A DNA stretch of 64,000 bases, from positions 496,001 through 560,000 of the forward strand of contig CAZTUB010000001.1 of NCBI GenBank assembly GCA_964615905.1, in the 5' to 3' direction. Positions 17,680 through 26,003 of this stretch are shown here, in pieces. The DNA comes from DATLMR01 sp964615905. Lineage in GTDB: Bacteria; Acidobacteriota; Blastocatellia; UBA7656. A program made the position numbers and the translations under genes. The notes beneath the pieces are model-generated. The model searched no databases. It saw only the letters and a list, made by a program, of their open reading frames with translations, and was not told where the DNA came from. How positions within the stretch are numbered: position 1 is the stretch's first letter; the number at the start of each line of letters is the position of its first letter.

Positions 17680-19041
17680 ATGGATTACAGGGAGAATATT
17701 CTTGGGCTGATCGGAAGCACGCCTTTAGTTAAGCTCAATAAATTGACGAGAGGGATGGACGCGCTTGTTTTAGCAAAGATGGAGTCGCTTAATCCCGGCG
17801 GGTCTGTCAAAGACCGCATAGGCATCTCGATGATCGACGCGGCCGAGCGCGAAGGCAGGCTAAAGCCCGGCGGCACTGTCGTCGAAGCGACGAGCGGCAA
17901 CACGGGGATAGGGCTTGCGCTAACGTGCGCCGTGCGCGGTTACAGGGCCGTCTTTGTGATGACCGACAAGTGCTCCGTCGAAAAGGTGCGCTACCTGAAA
18001 GCACTCGGCGCGGACGTGGTAGTCGTTCCGGTTTCCGCCAAGCCCGATTCGCCCGACCACTATGTCAACACCGCCCGCCGCATAGCACAGGAGACTCCAA
18101 ACTCGCTTTTCGTCTTTCAATACGGCAACCCCGCGAACCCCGAAGCCCACTACCGGACGACGGGGCCGGAGCTCTGGGAGCAGACCGAAGGACGCATCAC
18201 GCATTTCGTAGCGGGCGTCGGCACGGGCGGGACCATCAGCGGGGCGGGCCGCTATTTGAAAGAGAAGAATTCCGCCATCCGAGTGATCGGCGCGGACCCG
18301 TACGGCTCGGTCTTCAAGACGTACAAAGAGACAGGCAAGCTCATGCAGGCGACGCCTTATCTGGTCGAAGGGATCGGGCAGGAGATCATACCCGAAAACG
18401 TCCATATGAAATATATCGACGAGATCATCAACGTGACCGACCGCGACTCCTTCCAGACCGCCCGGCGGCTTGGGCGCGAGGAAGGGATATTTTGCGGCGG
18501 CTCGACAGGCACGACCGCCTGGGCCGCGCTACAGGTAGCTCGCAATCTTTCAAAGGACGACATTGTAGTCTTTGTCGTTTGCGACACCGGCGAGCGATAC
18601 CTGACAAAGTTCCTCTCCGATGAATGGATGAAGGAGAAGCGCCTGCTCGGCGTCGAAAAGATCACCGCGGGGTTGCTGGTTCGCACAAAACAATCGGAAA
18701 CGACGCCTGACCTCGTCTCTGTAAGCCCAAACCATCAGGTGAGCGAAGCGCTTCAGATGATGCACGCTCACGGGCTGTCGCAGTTGCCGGTGCTCGAAGA
18801 AGGCAAATCCGTAGGCAGCCTGCGCGAAGGCCGGTTGATGGGCAGGATGCTCGATAACCGCGAGCTTGTAAGCTCGCCCGTGGGCGAAGTCATGGACAAG
18901 AGCTTCCCCGTGGTCGATGAAGACACGCCGCTTGAAACCGCGATGAAATATTTGAAAGACTCGCCCGCCATTCTCGTCGAAGAATACGGCCGCATTACAG
19001 GCATAGTCACACGCTTTGACGTGCTCGACATACATCCCTAA
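17680..19041 (+). CDS. Cystathionine beta-synthase-type PLP enzyme with CBS domains
   Basis: A 453-residue PLP enzyme condensing serine (or O-acetylserine) with homocysteine or a related thiol. The PLP lysine is Lys44 in NPGGSVKDR, the phosphate loop is SGNTGIGLA, and the second glycine-rich loop is GVGTGGTISG. From about residue 335 the protein has a pair of CBS domains (SEALQMMHAHGLSQLPVL, then GEVMDKSFPVV), which in eukaryotic CBS bind the regulator S-adenosylmethionine. Length and domain order match bacterial cystathionine beta-synthases rather than plain cysteine synthases. GAGGAG lies six bases before the ATG. No cystathionine lyase is adjacent. Confidence 0.9.
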   Translation: MDYRENILGLIGSTPLVKLNKLTRGMDALVLAKMESLNPGGSVKDRIGISMIDAAEREGRLKPGGTVVEATSGNTGIGLALTCAVRGYRAVFVMTDKCSVEKVRYLKALGADVVVVPVSAKPDSPDHYVNTARRIAQETPNSLFVFQYGNPANPEAHYRTTGPELWEQTEGRITHFVAGVGTGGTISGAGRYLKEKNSAIRVIGADPYGSVFKTYKETGKLMQATPYLVEGIGQEIIPENVHMKYIDEIINVTDRDSFQTARRLGREEGIFCGGSTGTTAWAALQVARNLSKDDIVVFVVCDTGERYLTKFLSDEWMKEKRLLGVEKITAGLLVRTKQSETTPDLVSVSPNHQVSEALQMMHAHGLSQLPVLEEGKSVGSLREGRLMGRMLDNRELVSSPVGEVMDKSFPVVDEDTPLETAMKYLKDSPAILVEEYGRITGIVTRFDVLDIHP

Positions 19042-19044
19042 GAG

Positions 19045-19133
19045 GTGACAAGTGACAAGTAAACAGTGACAAGAAAGACCAGAAACGGCTGCGGGTTCTT
19101 CTTTCTTGTCACTTGTCACTTGTCACTGTTTAC
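19045..19133. repeat. Heptamer-arm palindromic repeat, copy 1
   Basis: The left arm starts three bases after the CBS stop codon with tandem GTGACAA, GTGACAA, GTAAACA, GTGACAA. The right arm (about 19102-19133) is the inverted counterpart, CTTGTCA units ending TGTTTAC. The innermost 13 bases (GTGACAAGAAAGA) pair exactly. The same units in different order form copies at 32908-33051, 55861-55951 and 63271-63368. Confidence 0.85.
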
Positions 19134-19208
19134 TTTCTTAAAAATCGACCCGTTGCCAACCAAATTTCGTAAAGCGTGTCTATACACCTGAGTCGCGCAA
19201 AGGATTTT

Positions 19209-19787
19209 TTGCCGGTGACGAGCGATAACGAACTGATCGAGCGCGCCCGTAAGGGCGACGGCGACGCTTTCTGCGAGTTGGCCAGACGCTATGAGCGCCG
19301 TATATTCTCGCTCGCCTTTCATTATTGCCGCGACAGTCACGACGCCGAAGACCTTTCGCAGGAAGTGTGGCTGAAGGCTTACAGAGGGCTTAAAGCCTTC
19401 CGGGGCGAATCGAGCTTTTACACCTGGCTCAGGCAGATCATGATAAACACCTTCTTGAACGACAAACGAGCGACCGCCGCCGCCGAGAGCCTTCGAGACG
19501 CGCCCGCCTCGTGGGAGTCTGTTGAAGACGTGACCGTCCGCATCGAACAAGAGGTCGGCAATAAGATAATGGTCGAGGCCGTGATCGACGCGCTCGGAGA
19601 GCTGAGCGCGCAGCAGCGGTTGATCTTTCTGCTCAAGCACCGTGAAGGCATGACGTACGACGAGATTTCAAGCTCGCTCGGCTGCTCGACAGGGACAGTA
19701 AAGAAGTCGCTTTTTCGCGCCGTCATAAAGCTGCGCGAGCGGCTCGGCATCAACGCAGGCGCGGGAGAAAGCCATGCACGATTGTAG
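19209..19787 (+). CDS. ECF-type RNA polymerase sigma factor
   Basis: A sigma-70-family factor of about 192 residues containing region 2 (NELIERARKGDGDAF, DAEDLSQEVWLKAY) and region 4 (LGELSAQQRLIFLLKHREGMTYDEISSSLG) and little else, the ECF layout. The start is uncertain: TTG 19209 follows AGGA by four bases, GTG 19215 is also possible, and GTG 19176 has no ribosome binding site. The stop overlaps the anti-sigma gene by 14 bases, showing coupled translation. It directs polymerase to a regulon that usually includes its own operon. The signal it answers is unknown. Confidence 0.87.
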   Translation: MPVTSDNELIERARKGDGDAFCELARRYERRIFSLAFHYCRDSHDAEDLSQEVWLKAYRGLKAFRGESSFYTWLRQIMINTFLNDKRATAAAESLRDAPASWESVEDVTVRIEQEVGNKIMVEAVIDALGELSAQQRLIFLLKHREGMTYDEISSSLGCSTGTVKKSLFRAVIKLRERLGINAGAGESHARL

Positions 19788-20775
19788 CAAGATGAAAGGC
19801 CGCTTGATCGACCTCGTATTCGACGAGGTCGACGCGAACGAGCAAACCGGTTTGCTCGCCGAGATGAACGCGTGCGGCGCGTGCCGGAACTTTTATCGCT
19901 CGATCAATTCGACGCTCTCGGTCTTCGATCAGGCTACGCTCGCGATGTCGCCCCGCGAAGAGTACTGGCCGGGCTACGAGTCGCGCTTGAAGGCCCGGTT
20001 GCGCGAAGTAGAAGAGCCGCGCGCCGATGCGCGCAGCCGGGCTTTGACCGCGTGGCTCGCGTCATTGCTCGGATCAGTACGTGGCGTGCCTCGCCTGCCG
20101 ATTGCGGCAGCAGCCGCGCTCTGCTTTCTCGCGCTTGCGGCTCTGTTGGGAGTTGCGCTGTTCGACCGCAACACAGATAAACCGCTGCCAGCTATGGCCG
20201 CCGACAAGAGAGAACCGGCCCCTCAACCTGAAGCGCAAGCAGAGCCTGAAGCGCAGGCGGAGCAGCGTGAGCCGGTCAGAACCTATGTCAACCCCACACC
20301 GGCTGGGCGTCGGCCACGCAAGCCTGTACAAAGAATCATACAAGCGCCGCTGCGGAAATCCGCTCCTGTCCCCGCTGAAGAGAGGGTTCAAGCGGCGGCG
20401 GTCGAGCCTCAGCGCGCAGGCTTCACCTCGGCCCTGCACGCGGAGCTTGTCAGCCATTTCGAGCGGGCGCAGATTCTTTTGCGATCTTTCAGAAACCTCA
20501 AGCCGCCCGCCGCAGAGGCGTCGTTTGATGTCTCTTACGAAAAGCGAATGTCGCGCGAGTTGATAGCCAGGAATATGCTGCTTCGCCGCAACGCGGAATC
20601 TCGTGACGAAGCGACCGAGAAAGAGCTGCTCGGCCAGATCGAGCCGCTCCTGCTAGACATCGCAAATCTACCCGACGCGCCTTCGAGAGACCGTGTCAGC
20701 TCGATCAAAGGGTTGATTCAAAAACAGGAGATAGTGGCGGCGCTACAACTCTATTCCGCGAGGGCGTCGAACTGA
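19774..20775 (+). CDS. Anti-sigma factor, membrane-anchored
   Basis: A 333-residue protein coded directly after and overlapping the ECF sigma gene, the usual place for its inhibitor. The N-terminal 80 residues resemble the zinc-finger anti-sigma domain, but the expected His-x3-Cys-x2-Cys is EMNACGAC, so the His is replaced by Glu. An extra Cys lies at residue 4. One membrane helix spans about 109-131 (LPIAAAAALCFLALAALLG). The outer part starts with a Pro/Glu/Ala-rich linker and ends in a helical domain of about 120 residues. The inner domain would hold the sigma factor at the membrane and the outer part would sense the signal; this is inferred from position and topology. Confidence 0.78.
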   Translation: MHDCSKMKGRLIDLVFDEVDANEQTGLLAEMNACGACRNFYRSINSTLSVFDQATLAMSPREEYWPGYESRLKARLREVEEPRADARSRALTAWLASLLGSVRGVPRLPIAAAAALCFLALAALLGVALFDRNTDKPLPAMAADKREPAPQPEAQAEPEAQAEQREPVRTYVNPTPAGRRPRKPVQRIIQAPLRKSAPVPAEERVQAAAVEPQRAGFTSALHAELVSHFERAQILLRSFRNLKPPAAEASFDVSYEKRMSRELIARNMLLRRNAESRDEATEKELLGQIEPLLLDIANLPDAPSRDRVSSIKGLIQKQEIVAALQLYSARASN

Positions 20776-20799
20776 ACTTTAACCGCACCGGAGAAAATT

Positions 20800-22158
20800 A
20801 TGTCGCGCATTGATTACATAAAGAGCCGGGTTCCGATTACAGGGCGCGGCGTGTGCCTGCTGCTCGCGGCGGCGCTCGCCTTTGCCGCCTCTACGCAAAC
20901 GGTCAGGAGCATAGTCTACGGCTACGATCAGGATATTGATAAGCTCAACCGGTTTGTGCAGTCGTCCGGCAACGGCTCGGATGCTTCGACGAAAGTTTTT
21001 CGCGAGGCGAGAGACTTTATCAACGACCAGCAATGGGCGAAGGCGGAACAGAGCTTCAGCAGTTTCGTGGCCACATACCCGTCGGACAGCAACGTTGACG
21101 CCGCGCTTTACTATCTCGCCTTCGCTTTGAAGAAGCAGAACCGGTTAGAGGAAGCGGACAGGACGCTCGACAGGCTTATCAAAGAGTTCGCGGGCTCGGC
21201 GTGGATAAACGATGCGCGGGCGATGCGAATAGAGATTGCGCCGCGATTAAAGAACAAGAGCGCCATCGAGCAAGGGATAAACGAGCCCGTAGACGAGCTG
21301 CGACTCGTGGCGTTGCAGAGCCTGTTTGAATCGAACCCGGACCGCGCATTAAAGATCGCGGGCGAGCTTCTCAGCCCCGGCTCGACCGCAAGCTCTATGT
21401 TGAAGGAAGGCGCGATTACGCTGCTCGGCGACTCTGAACAGCAACAGGCCGCATCGATCCTGATCGAGCTTGCGCGCAAAGAGCCCGACGCGAGGCTGCG
21501 CAGGGCGGCGATACGCGCGCTCGCGGATGTCGAAAACGAAACCGCGCTCGAAATCTTGAACGAGGTTGTCACCAGCTCGACCGATAAAGAGCTTGTGCAG
21601 GAGGCCGCAAACTCGCTTGCCGACATGAACAACCCGCGCGCGCATGCTTTTCTGGTTAACATCGCGCGGACAAGCGCAGACCGCGAGACCAGGATGATCG
21701 CCATAAATAAGCTTGGCGACATCGACAGCGAAGCGGTTGTCGAAGAACTCGTCAGGCTCTTCGATTCCGAGAAAGACGAAGAGGTTCGCAGAGAGATAAT
21801 CGACGCGCTTGCCGATATGAACAGCCCGCGCGCTGAGAACAAGGTAATCGAGCTTGCGAGAACGGCCGCAACCTTCGAGCTTCGCGAGAAGGCCATCTCC
21901 GCAATCGGGGACCGGGGCGGAGAAAAAGCGGTCGCCGCTCTCATCGAGCTGTACGACTCCGAAAAGAGCGAAGAGATGAAAGAGCGGATACTCGATGCGC
22001 TCGGCGACTCGAACGAAAAGCGCGCGCTGCGCAAGCTGATGGAGGTGGTCAGGAGCAGCGCGTCGATCAATCTGAAAAAGAAGGCGCTCTCGCTGCTGGG
22101 CGATTCGGACGACCCGGAGGCGGCAAAGTTCCTTGAAGAGATTCTCAAAAAGAATTAA
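20800..22158 (+). CDS. Exported HEAT-repeat protein (first of two paralogues)
   Basis: A 452-residue protein with an N-terminal hydrophobic signal or anchor (about 15-35). A TPR-like segment follows (FREARDFINDQQWAKAEQSFSSF, ALYYLAFALKKQNRLEEA), then from about residue 150 a run of 30-residue HEAT/PBS-lyase-type helical repeats with D-x-(D/E)-LR-xx-A-I-xx-LG(D/E) periodicity. Such solenoids bind other proteins. It follows the anti-sigma gene by 24 bases with GGAG upstream and precedes a second HEAT protein by 15 bases. The C-termini of the two share LLGDSDDPEA, so they arose by duplication. They are plausible targets or effectors of the sigma/anti-sigma pair. Confidence 0.82.
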   Translation: MSRIDYIKSRVPITGRGVCLLLAAALAFAASTQTVRSIVYGYDQDIDKLNRFVQSSGNGSDASTKVFREARDFINDQQWAKAEQSFSSFVATYPSDSNVDAALYYLAFALKKQNRLEEADRTLDRLIKEFAGSAWINDARAMRIEIAPRLKNKSAIEQGINEPVDELRLVALQSLFESNPDRALKIAGELLSPGSTASSMLKEGAITLLGDSEQQQAASILIELARKEPDARLRRAAIRALADVENETALEILNEVVTSSTDKELVQEAANSLADMNNPRAHAFLVNIARTSADRETRMIAINKLGDIDSEAVVEELVRLFDSEKDEEVRREIIDALADMNSPRAENKVIELARTAATFELREKAISAIGDRGGEKAVAALIELYDSEKSEEMKERILDALGDSNEKRALRKLMEVVRSSASINLKKKALSLLGDSDDPEAAKFLEEILKKN

Positions 22159-22173
22159 GGAAGGTATCGAGTT

Positions 22174-23832
22174 ATGAAATTATGGATGATGTTATTACTG
22201 GCGTGTGCGATGGCATCTGGCGCTCTCATCGCGCTCGTGCACGAAGGCGGCGACACGGCTTCCGCGCTTGCCGAAATCACGCAGGCCGACCGGCGGCAGA
22301 GCTTCATACAGGTTGACGGGCCTGACCTCAAATCGAGACTTGAGTCGGCGATCAAGCAGGGCCGATCACGGTCGCCTCAAACGCGGTTTTGGGCCGCCTA
22401 TTCGTTCGATGTTAGGCCGCGCACCGCGATAGATATTCAGATCATAGATTCGAACACAAACATCAATATCACATCGGGCACGGTCGAGGCGGGCAGCCGT
22501 TATGAAACGCGCAATGTCGGCGTCTTTCTGCTTTATGACCCGGAGGGTAAGTCTGTTGTGAGAACAGAGCTTTATAACCTCGACCGCCCGCGCGAATACG
22601 CAGGCCACACGGTCTACTGGCTGGGGCGCGGCGGCAACGAAGAGAGCCTCGACCTGCTCAAGGGCCTGGTAGATACTACGCGGTCGACCGAAGTGGCGGA
22701 GAACGTGACACGGGCAATAGCTGTGCACGATTACCCGCGCGTCGAAACCATGCTCAAGGACCTGATCCGCACCTCTTCGATCCAGGAGGTGCGCCAGACG
22801 GCCGTTTCGTGGCTGCCACGTTTTCCCGGCAACATCGGCTTTCTGGCCGACCTCGTTCGCAACGACAAAGAGAGCCATAACGTGCGCGAAGAGGCCGCAG
22901 AAGCGATTGGCGAAACGGATGAGCCGGAAGCTTTAAAGACTTTGCAGAGCCTCTACTCATCGGTGACCAACCGTGAAATCAGAAAAGAGATTTTAGAATC
23001 GATCTCTGATAACAGGGACGAAGAAGCGGCGGTGAGTTTTCTGATACGCGTCGCCGAAAATGAGCCCGACCGTGAGCTAAGACGCGAAGCAATAGAGGGG
23101 CTGGGCGACAGGAAGGACCAGCGCAGTCTTCAGGCGCTTCAAAAGATCGTGAACGATCCGAACGCCGATACCGAGATGCAACAGACGGCGGTCGAGGCCA
23201 TCGGCGAAAGAGAGTCTACGGAAGCCGCGCCCCTGCTTGCAAAGATCGCAAAGTCACATTCAAACGTAATGCTGCGCGCGGAAGCAATCGAAGAGCTCGC
23301 AGAACTTCCAGGCCAGATGCCGTTTCTGGTTGAGCTTGCCGGCAACGCTCAGGAGCACTCCGAGGTGCGGAGGACCGCTATTGACGCAATCGCGGAGAGC
23401 CGCGAAGCCGGGGCGATGGCCGCGCTTGCGAAGCTGTATGAACAGATCGGCGAACGCGAAGTGAAGCGCGAGATTATAAGCGCCTTTGAAGACAGCGAAG
23501 AAAAGGGCGCGGCGGTCGATTTTCTGGCAAACGTAGCTCGCACAGACCCCGATATGAGCCTGCGCAACGAGGCCATATCGACGCTCGGAGAGATCGAGCA
23601 CGACCGCGCGCTTGATACGCTAGCAGCGCTTTACGGCGCGGAGTCAAACGAAGAGACGAAAGAAGAGATACTTTCCGCGCTCATCGAGTCGGGCAAAAAG
23701 GCGGGCGTGAGAAAGGTCATCGAAGTGGCCAGAAGCGATTCTTCGATCCGTATGCGAAAAAAGGCTATTGAGCTGCTGGGCGATTCGGACGACCCGGAAG
23801 CGGTGAAATTTCTCGAAGACGTAATAAGATAG
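22174..23832 (+). CDS. Exported HEAT-repeat protein (second paralogue)
   Basis: A 552-residue protein, last gene of the sigma/anti-sigma/HEAT operon, with AAGGAAGG before the ATG. It has a short signal peptide (MKLWMMLLLACAMASGALI). A beta-rich N-terminal domain of about 120 residues (FWAAYSFDVRPRTAIDIQI, GHTVYWLGRGGNEESL) has no counterpart in its neighbour. About ten HEAT repeats follow from residue 160 to the end. The final segment LLGDSDDPEAVKFLEDV matches the end of the preceding protein. Function is unknown; an envelope scaffold or sensor under control of the ECF factor is inferred. Confidence 0.82.
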   Translation: MKLWMMLLLACAMASGALIALVHEGGDTASALAEITQADRRQSFIQVDGPDLKSRLESAIKQGRSRSPQTRFWAAYSFDVRPRTAIDIQIIDSNTNINITSGTVEAGSRYETRNVGVFLLYDPEGKSVVRTELYNLDRPREYAGHTVYWLGRGGNEESLDLLKGLVDTTRSTEVAENVTRAIAVHDYPRVETMLKDLIRTSSIQEVRQTAVSWLPRFPGNIGFLADLVRNDKESHNVREEAAEAIGETDEPEALKTLQSLYSSVTNREIRKEILESISDNRDEEAAVSFLIRVAENEPDRELRREAIEGLGDRKDQRSLQALQKIVNDPNADTEMQQTAVEAIGERESTEAAPLLAKIAKSHSNVMLRAEAIEELAELPGQMPFLVELAGNAQEHSEVRRTAIDAIAESREAGAMAALAKLYEQIGEREVKREIISAFEDSEEKGAAVDFLANVARTDPDMSLRNEAISTLGEIEHDRALDTLAALYGAESNEETKEEILSALIESGKKAGVRKVIEVARSDSSIRMRKKAIELLGDSDDPEAVKFLEDVIR

Positions 23833-23841
23833 AGGTCGGCT

Positions 23842-23893
23842 TTAGAGGCAAACGCTCGAATGAAGGGTTGATCGCTCGCGCGTTTGCCTCTAA
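23842..23893. terminator. Hairpin terminator between convergent genes
   Basis: TTAGAGGCAAACGC (23842-23855) and its exact complement (23880-23893) enclose a 24-base loop. It lies between the ends of the HEAT operon and the cupin gene and can serve both strands. Confidence 0.65.
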
Positions 23894-23917
23894 TAGTCAT
23901 CGATCAGGACCGCGCGG

Positions 23918-24265
23918 CTACTGCTGCGGTCGGTCGCGGTCGTGGATATGAGCGGGCGGGCAGGTAGCCTCGACCGCTGTAAAAGGCTCAAGAATATTGT
24001 ATGTATGAGTAGAGCCTTTTGGCACGACCCACGAATCTCCCGGCTCAAGCAACAAAATCTGCCCTTCAAGCAGCAATTCGGCCCGGCCTTCGATCACATA
24101 CCCGACTGTCTCGTAATCGCGCGCGGCTTCAGGCTTTGGCTCACCCGGCTCTGTTCGCTCCCATAACCGCATCGAGACGTGAACTCCTGATGCAAGATAC
24201 TTCTGCCCAAGCTCTCCTACAGGGGAAGATTCCGACTGAACCTTTGTTACGCTTGTGTCACCCAT
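23918..24265 (-). CDS. Cupin-domain protein
   Basis: A 115-residue single-domain cupin. Motif 1 is represented by YETVGYVIEGRAELLLEGQ, and motif 2 by LEPGDSWVVPKGSTHTY, with the metal-type His near residue 86. The C-terminus is rich in His and Pro (CPPAHIHDRDRPQQ). AAGGAGAG lies close to the ATG. Small cupins of this kind may bind metals or small ligands; the substrate is unknown. The gene is divergent from the FAD-Rieske oxidoreductase, and the shared 130-base region has a TATAAT at 24347-24352 facing the oxidoreductase. Confidence 0.82.
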   Translation of the reverse strand: MGDTSVTKVQSESSPVGELGQKYLASGVHVSMRLWERTEPGEPKPEAARDYETVGYVIEGRAELLLEGQILLLEPGDSWVVPKGSTHTYNILEPFTAVEATCPPAHIHDRDRPQQ

Positions 24266-24396
24266 AACACTCTCCTTTCTTATTGACCGGGGACGGTCGT
24301 CATCCCCTTTGAATTAGCAACCACTGTACCATTCGGCAGTATTGGATATAATGTTACGGGCTTTGTGAGTCATATCGTCAAAACAGGGAAGATCGT

Positions 24397-25926
24397 ATGA
24401 AAAGCGATTCGGGACTTACAACCTCCGTCTGGGAAGAGACCGCTGACGTACCGCAGGGGCCCGCGCTCGGCGAAGATAAACAGACAGATGTTTGCATAAT
24501 CGGCGCAGGCATAGCGGGGCTTACAACCGCGTACCTGCTGACGCAGGAAGGCAGGTCTGTCATCGTGCTTGACGACGGCCCGATTGCGGGGGGCGAGACT
24601 TCGCACACGACAGCGCATCTGTCGAACGCCATAGATGACAGGTATTTCGAGATCGAGCGGCTTCACGGCGAACAAGGAGCCCGCATCGTGGCCACAAGCC
24701 ATACGACGGCCATCGACATAATCGAAAACATTATAAGCGATGAGCAGATAGCCTGCGATTTTGAGCGAGTCGACGGCTACCTGTTCGTGCCGGAAGGCGA
24801 GTCTGCCGAGGTGCTCGACCGCGAGTTGAAGGCGGCGCACCGCGCGGGGCTTACAGAAGTCGAGCGGCTGGACAGGGCAGAGGTGATAGGCTTTGACACG
24901 GGGCCGTGTTTGAGATTCCCGCGACAGGGACAGTTTCACATTCTCAAATACATGAACGGGCTTGCGCAAGCGATCAAGCGACAGGGCGGGCAGATATTCA
25001 ACGGCACGCACGCCACCACTATCGAAGGCGGAGAGACGGCGCGCGTAGAGACCGAGCAGGGAAATGTCGTCACCTGCGGGTCGGTAGTCGTAGCGACAAA
25101 CTCGCCGGTAAACGACCGCGTCGCTATCCACACGAAGCAGGCTCCTTACCGCACCTTTGTCATCGGCGCGCGGGTCGCGCGCGGGTCCGTGACGCGGGCG
25201 CTTTACTGGGACACGCTCGACCCCTACCACTACATAAGGCTCCAGCCGGGCGAGACCTCCGATCACGACATACTGATAATCGGAGGCGAAGACCATAAGA
25301 CCGGCCAGGCGGACGACGGACAGGACCGTCACGCGCGGCTTGAAGCGTGGGCGCGCGAGCGGTTCGGCTCGATAGAGCAAGTAGAGTTTCGGTGGTCGGG
25401 TCAGGTCATGGAGACGGTCGACGGCGTAGCCTACATCGGACGAAATCCCCTGGATGCCGACAACGTCTACATTGCGACGGGCGATTCGGGGATGGGGATG
25501 ACGCACGGGACGATTGCCGGAAGGTTGCTGACCGATCTGATCGTGGGGAGGGAGTGTTCGTGGGCATCGCTTTATGATCCGTCGAGGGTGACGCTCGCCG
25601 CGGCGGGCGAGTACACAAAGGAGAACATAAACGTCGTGTCTCAGTATACCGATCTGCTAACGCCGGGCGATGTCAGTTCTGCGGACGAGATCGAGCCGGG
25701 GACGGGGGCGGTTATACGGAAGGGGTTTACAAAACTCGCGGTATACCGCGACGAAGAGGGCGCGCTGCACGAGATGTCGGCGATCTGCGTGCACCTGGGC
25801 TGCGTTGTGGCGTGGAACTCTCTGGAAAAGAGCTGGGACTGCCCCTGTCATGGTTCTCGCTACGATTGCTACGGAAACGTAGTAAACGGGCCGGCAAATA
25901 AGGGGCTCGACCGCGCCGAAGATTAA
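24397..25926 (+). CDS. FAD-dependent oxidoreductase with C-terminal Rieske domain
   Basis: A 509-residue flavoprotein. The DAO-type FAD fold starts with DVCIIGAGIAGLTTAYLL (GxGxxG at 36-41). Residues from about 420 to the end form a Rieske [2Fe-2S] domain with ligands Cys464 and His466 (CVHLGC) and Cys482 and His485 (CPCH). This layout is a known family (glycine/D-amino-acid-oxidase-like dehydrogenase plus Rieske) thought to pass electrons from an amine or related substrate through the Fe-S centre. No signal peptide is visible. A TATAAT at 24347-24352 probably belongs to its promoter. The natural substrate is unknown. Confidence 0.9.
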   Translation: MKSDSGLTTSVWEETADVPQGPALGEDKQTDVCIIGAGIAGLTTAYLLTQEGRSVIVLDDGPIAGGETSHTTAHLSNAIDDRYFEIERLHGEQGARIVATSHTTAIDIIENIISDEQIACDFERVDGYLFVPEGESAEVLDRELKAAHRAGLTEVERLDRAEVIGFDTGPCLRFPRQGQFHILKYMNGLAQAIKRQGGQIFNGTHATTIEGGETARVETEQGNVVTCGSVVVATNSPVNDRVAIHTKQAPYRTFVIGARVARGSVTRALYWDTLDPYHYIRLQPGETSDHDILIIGGEDHKTGQADDGQDRHARLEAWARERFGSIEQVEFRWSGQVMETVDGVAYIGRNPLDADNVYIATGDSGMGMTHGTIAGRLLTDLIVGRECSWASLYDPSRVTLAAAGEYTKENINVVSQYTDLLTPGDVSSADEIEPGTGAVIRKGFTKLAVYRDEEGALHEMSAICVHLGCVVAWNSLEKSWDCPCHGSRYDCYGNVVNGPANKGLDRAED

Positions 25927-25961
25927 GTGTCGAGGATTAAACGTCGAAGACTAATGCAACC

Positions 25962-25982
25962 GGGGCCGCCGGTGGCGGCCCC
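25962..25982. terminator. GC-rich hairpin terminator
   Basis: GGGGCCGCC and GGCGGCCCC enclose a GGT loop; only a weak T run follows. It lies between the convergent oxidoreductase and DUF4142 genes. Just upstream (25923-25956) are short degenerate repeats of the type GTCGARGATTAA. Confidence 0.7.
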
Positions 25983-26003
25983 GTCTTGATAAAGCGGCAA
26001 ATC

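Noticed and set aside
20081..20563. 160-codon frame inside the anti-sigma gene
   Set aside because: Arg/Ser-rich alternate-frame translation; the anti-sigma frame carries the domain structure.
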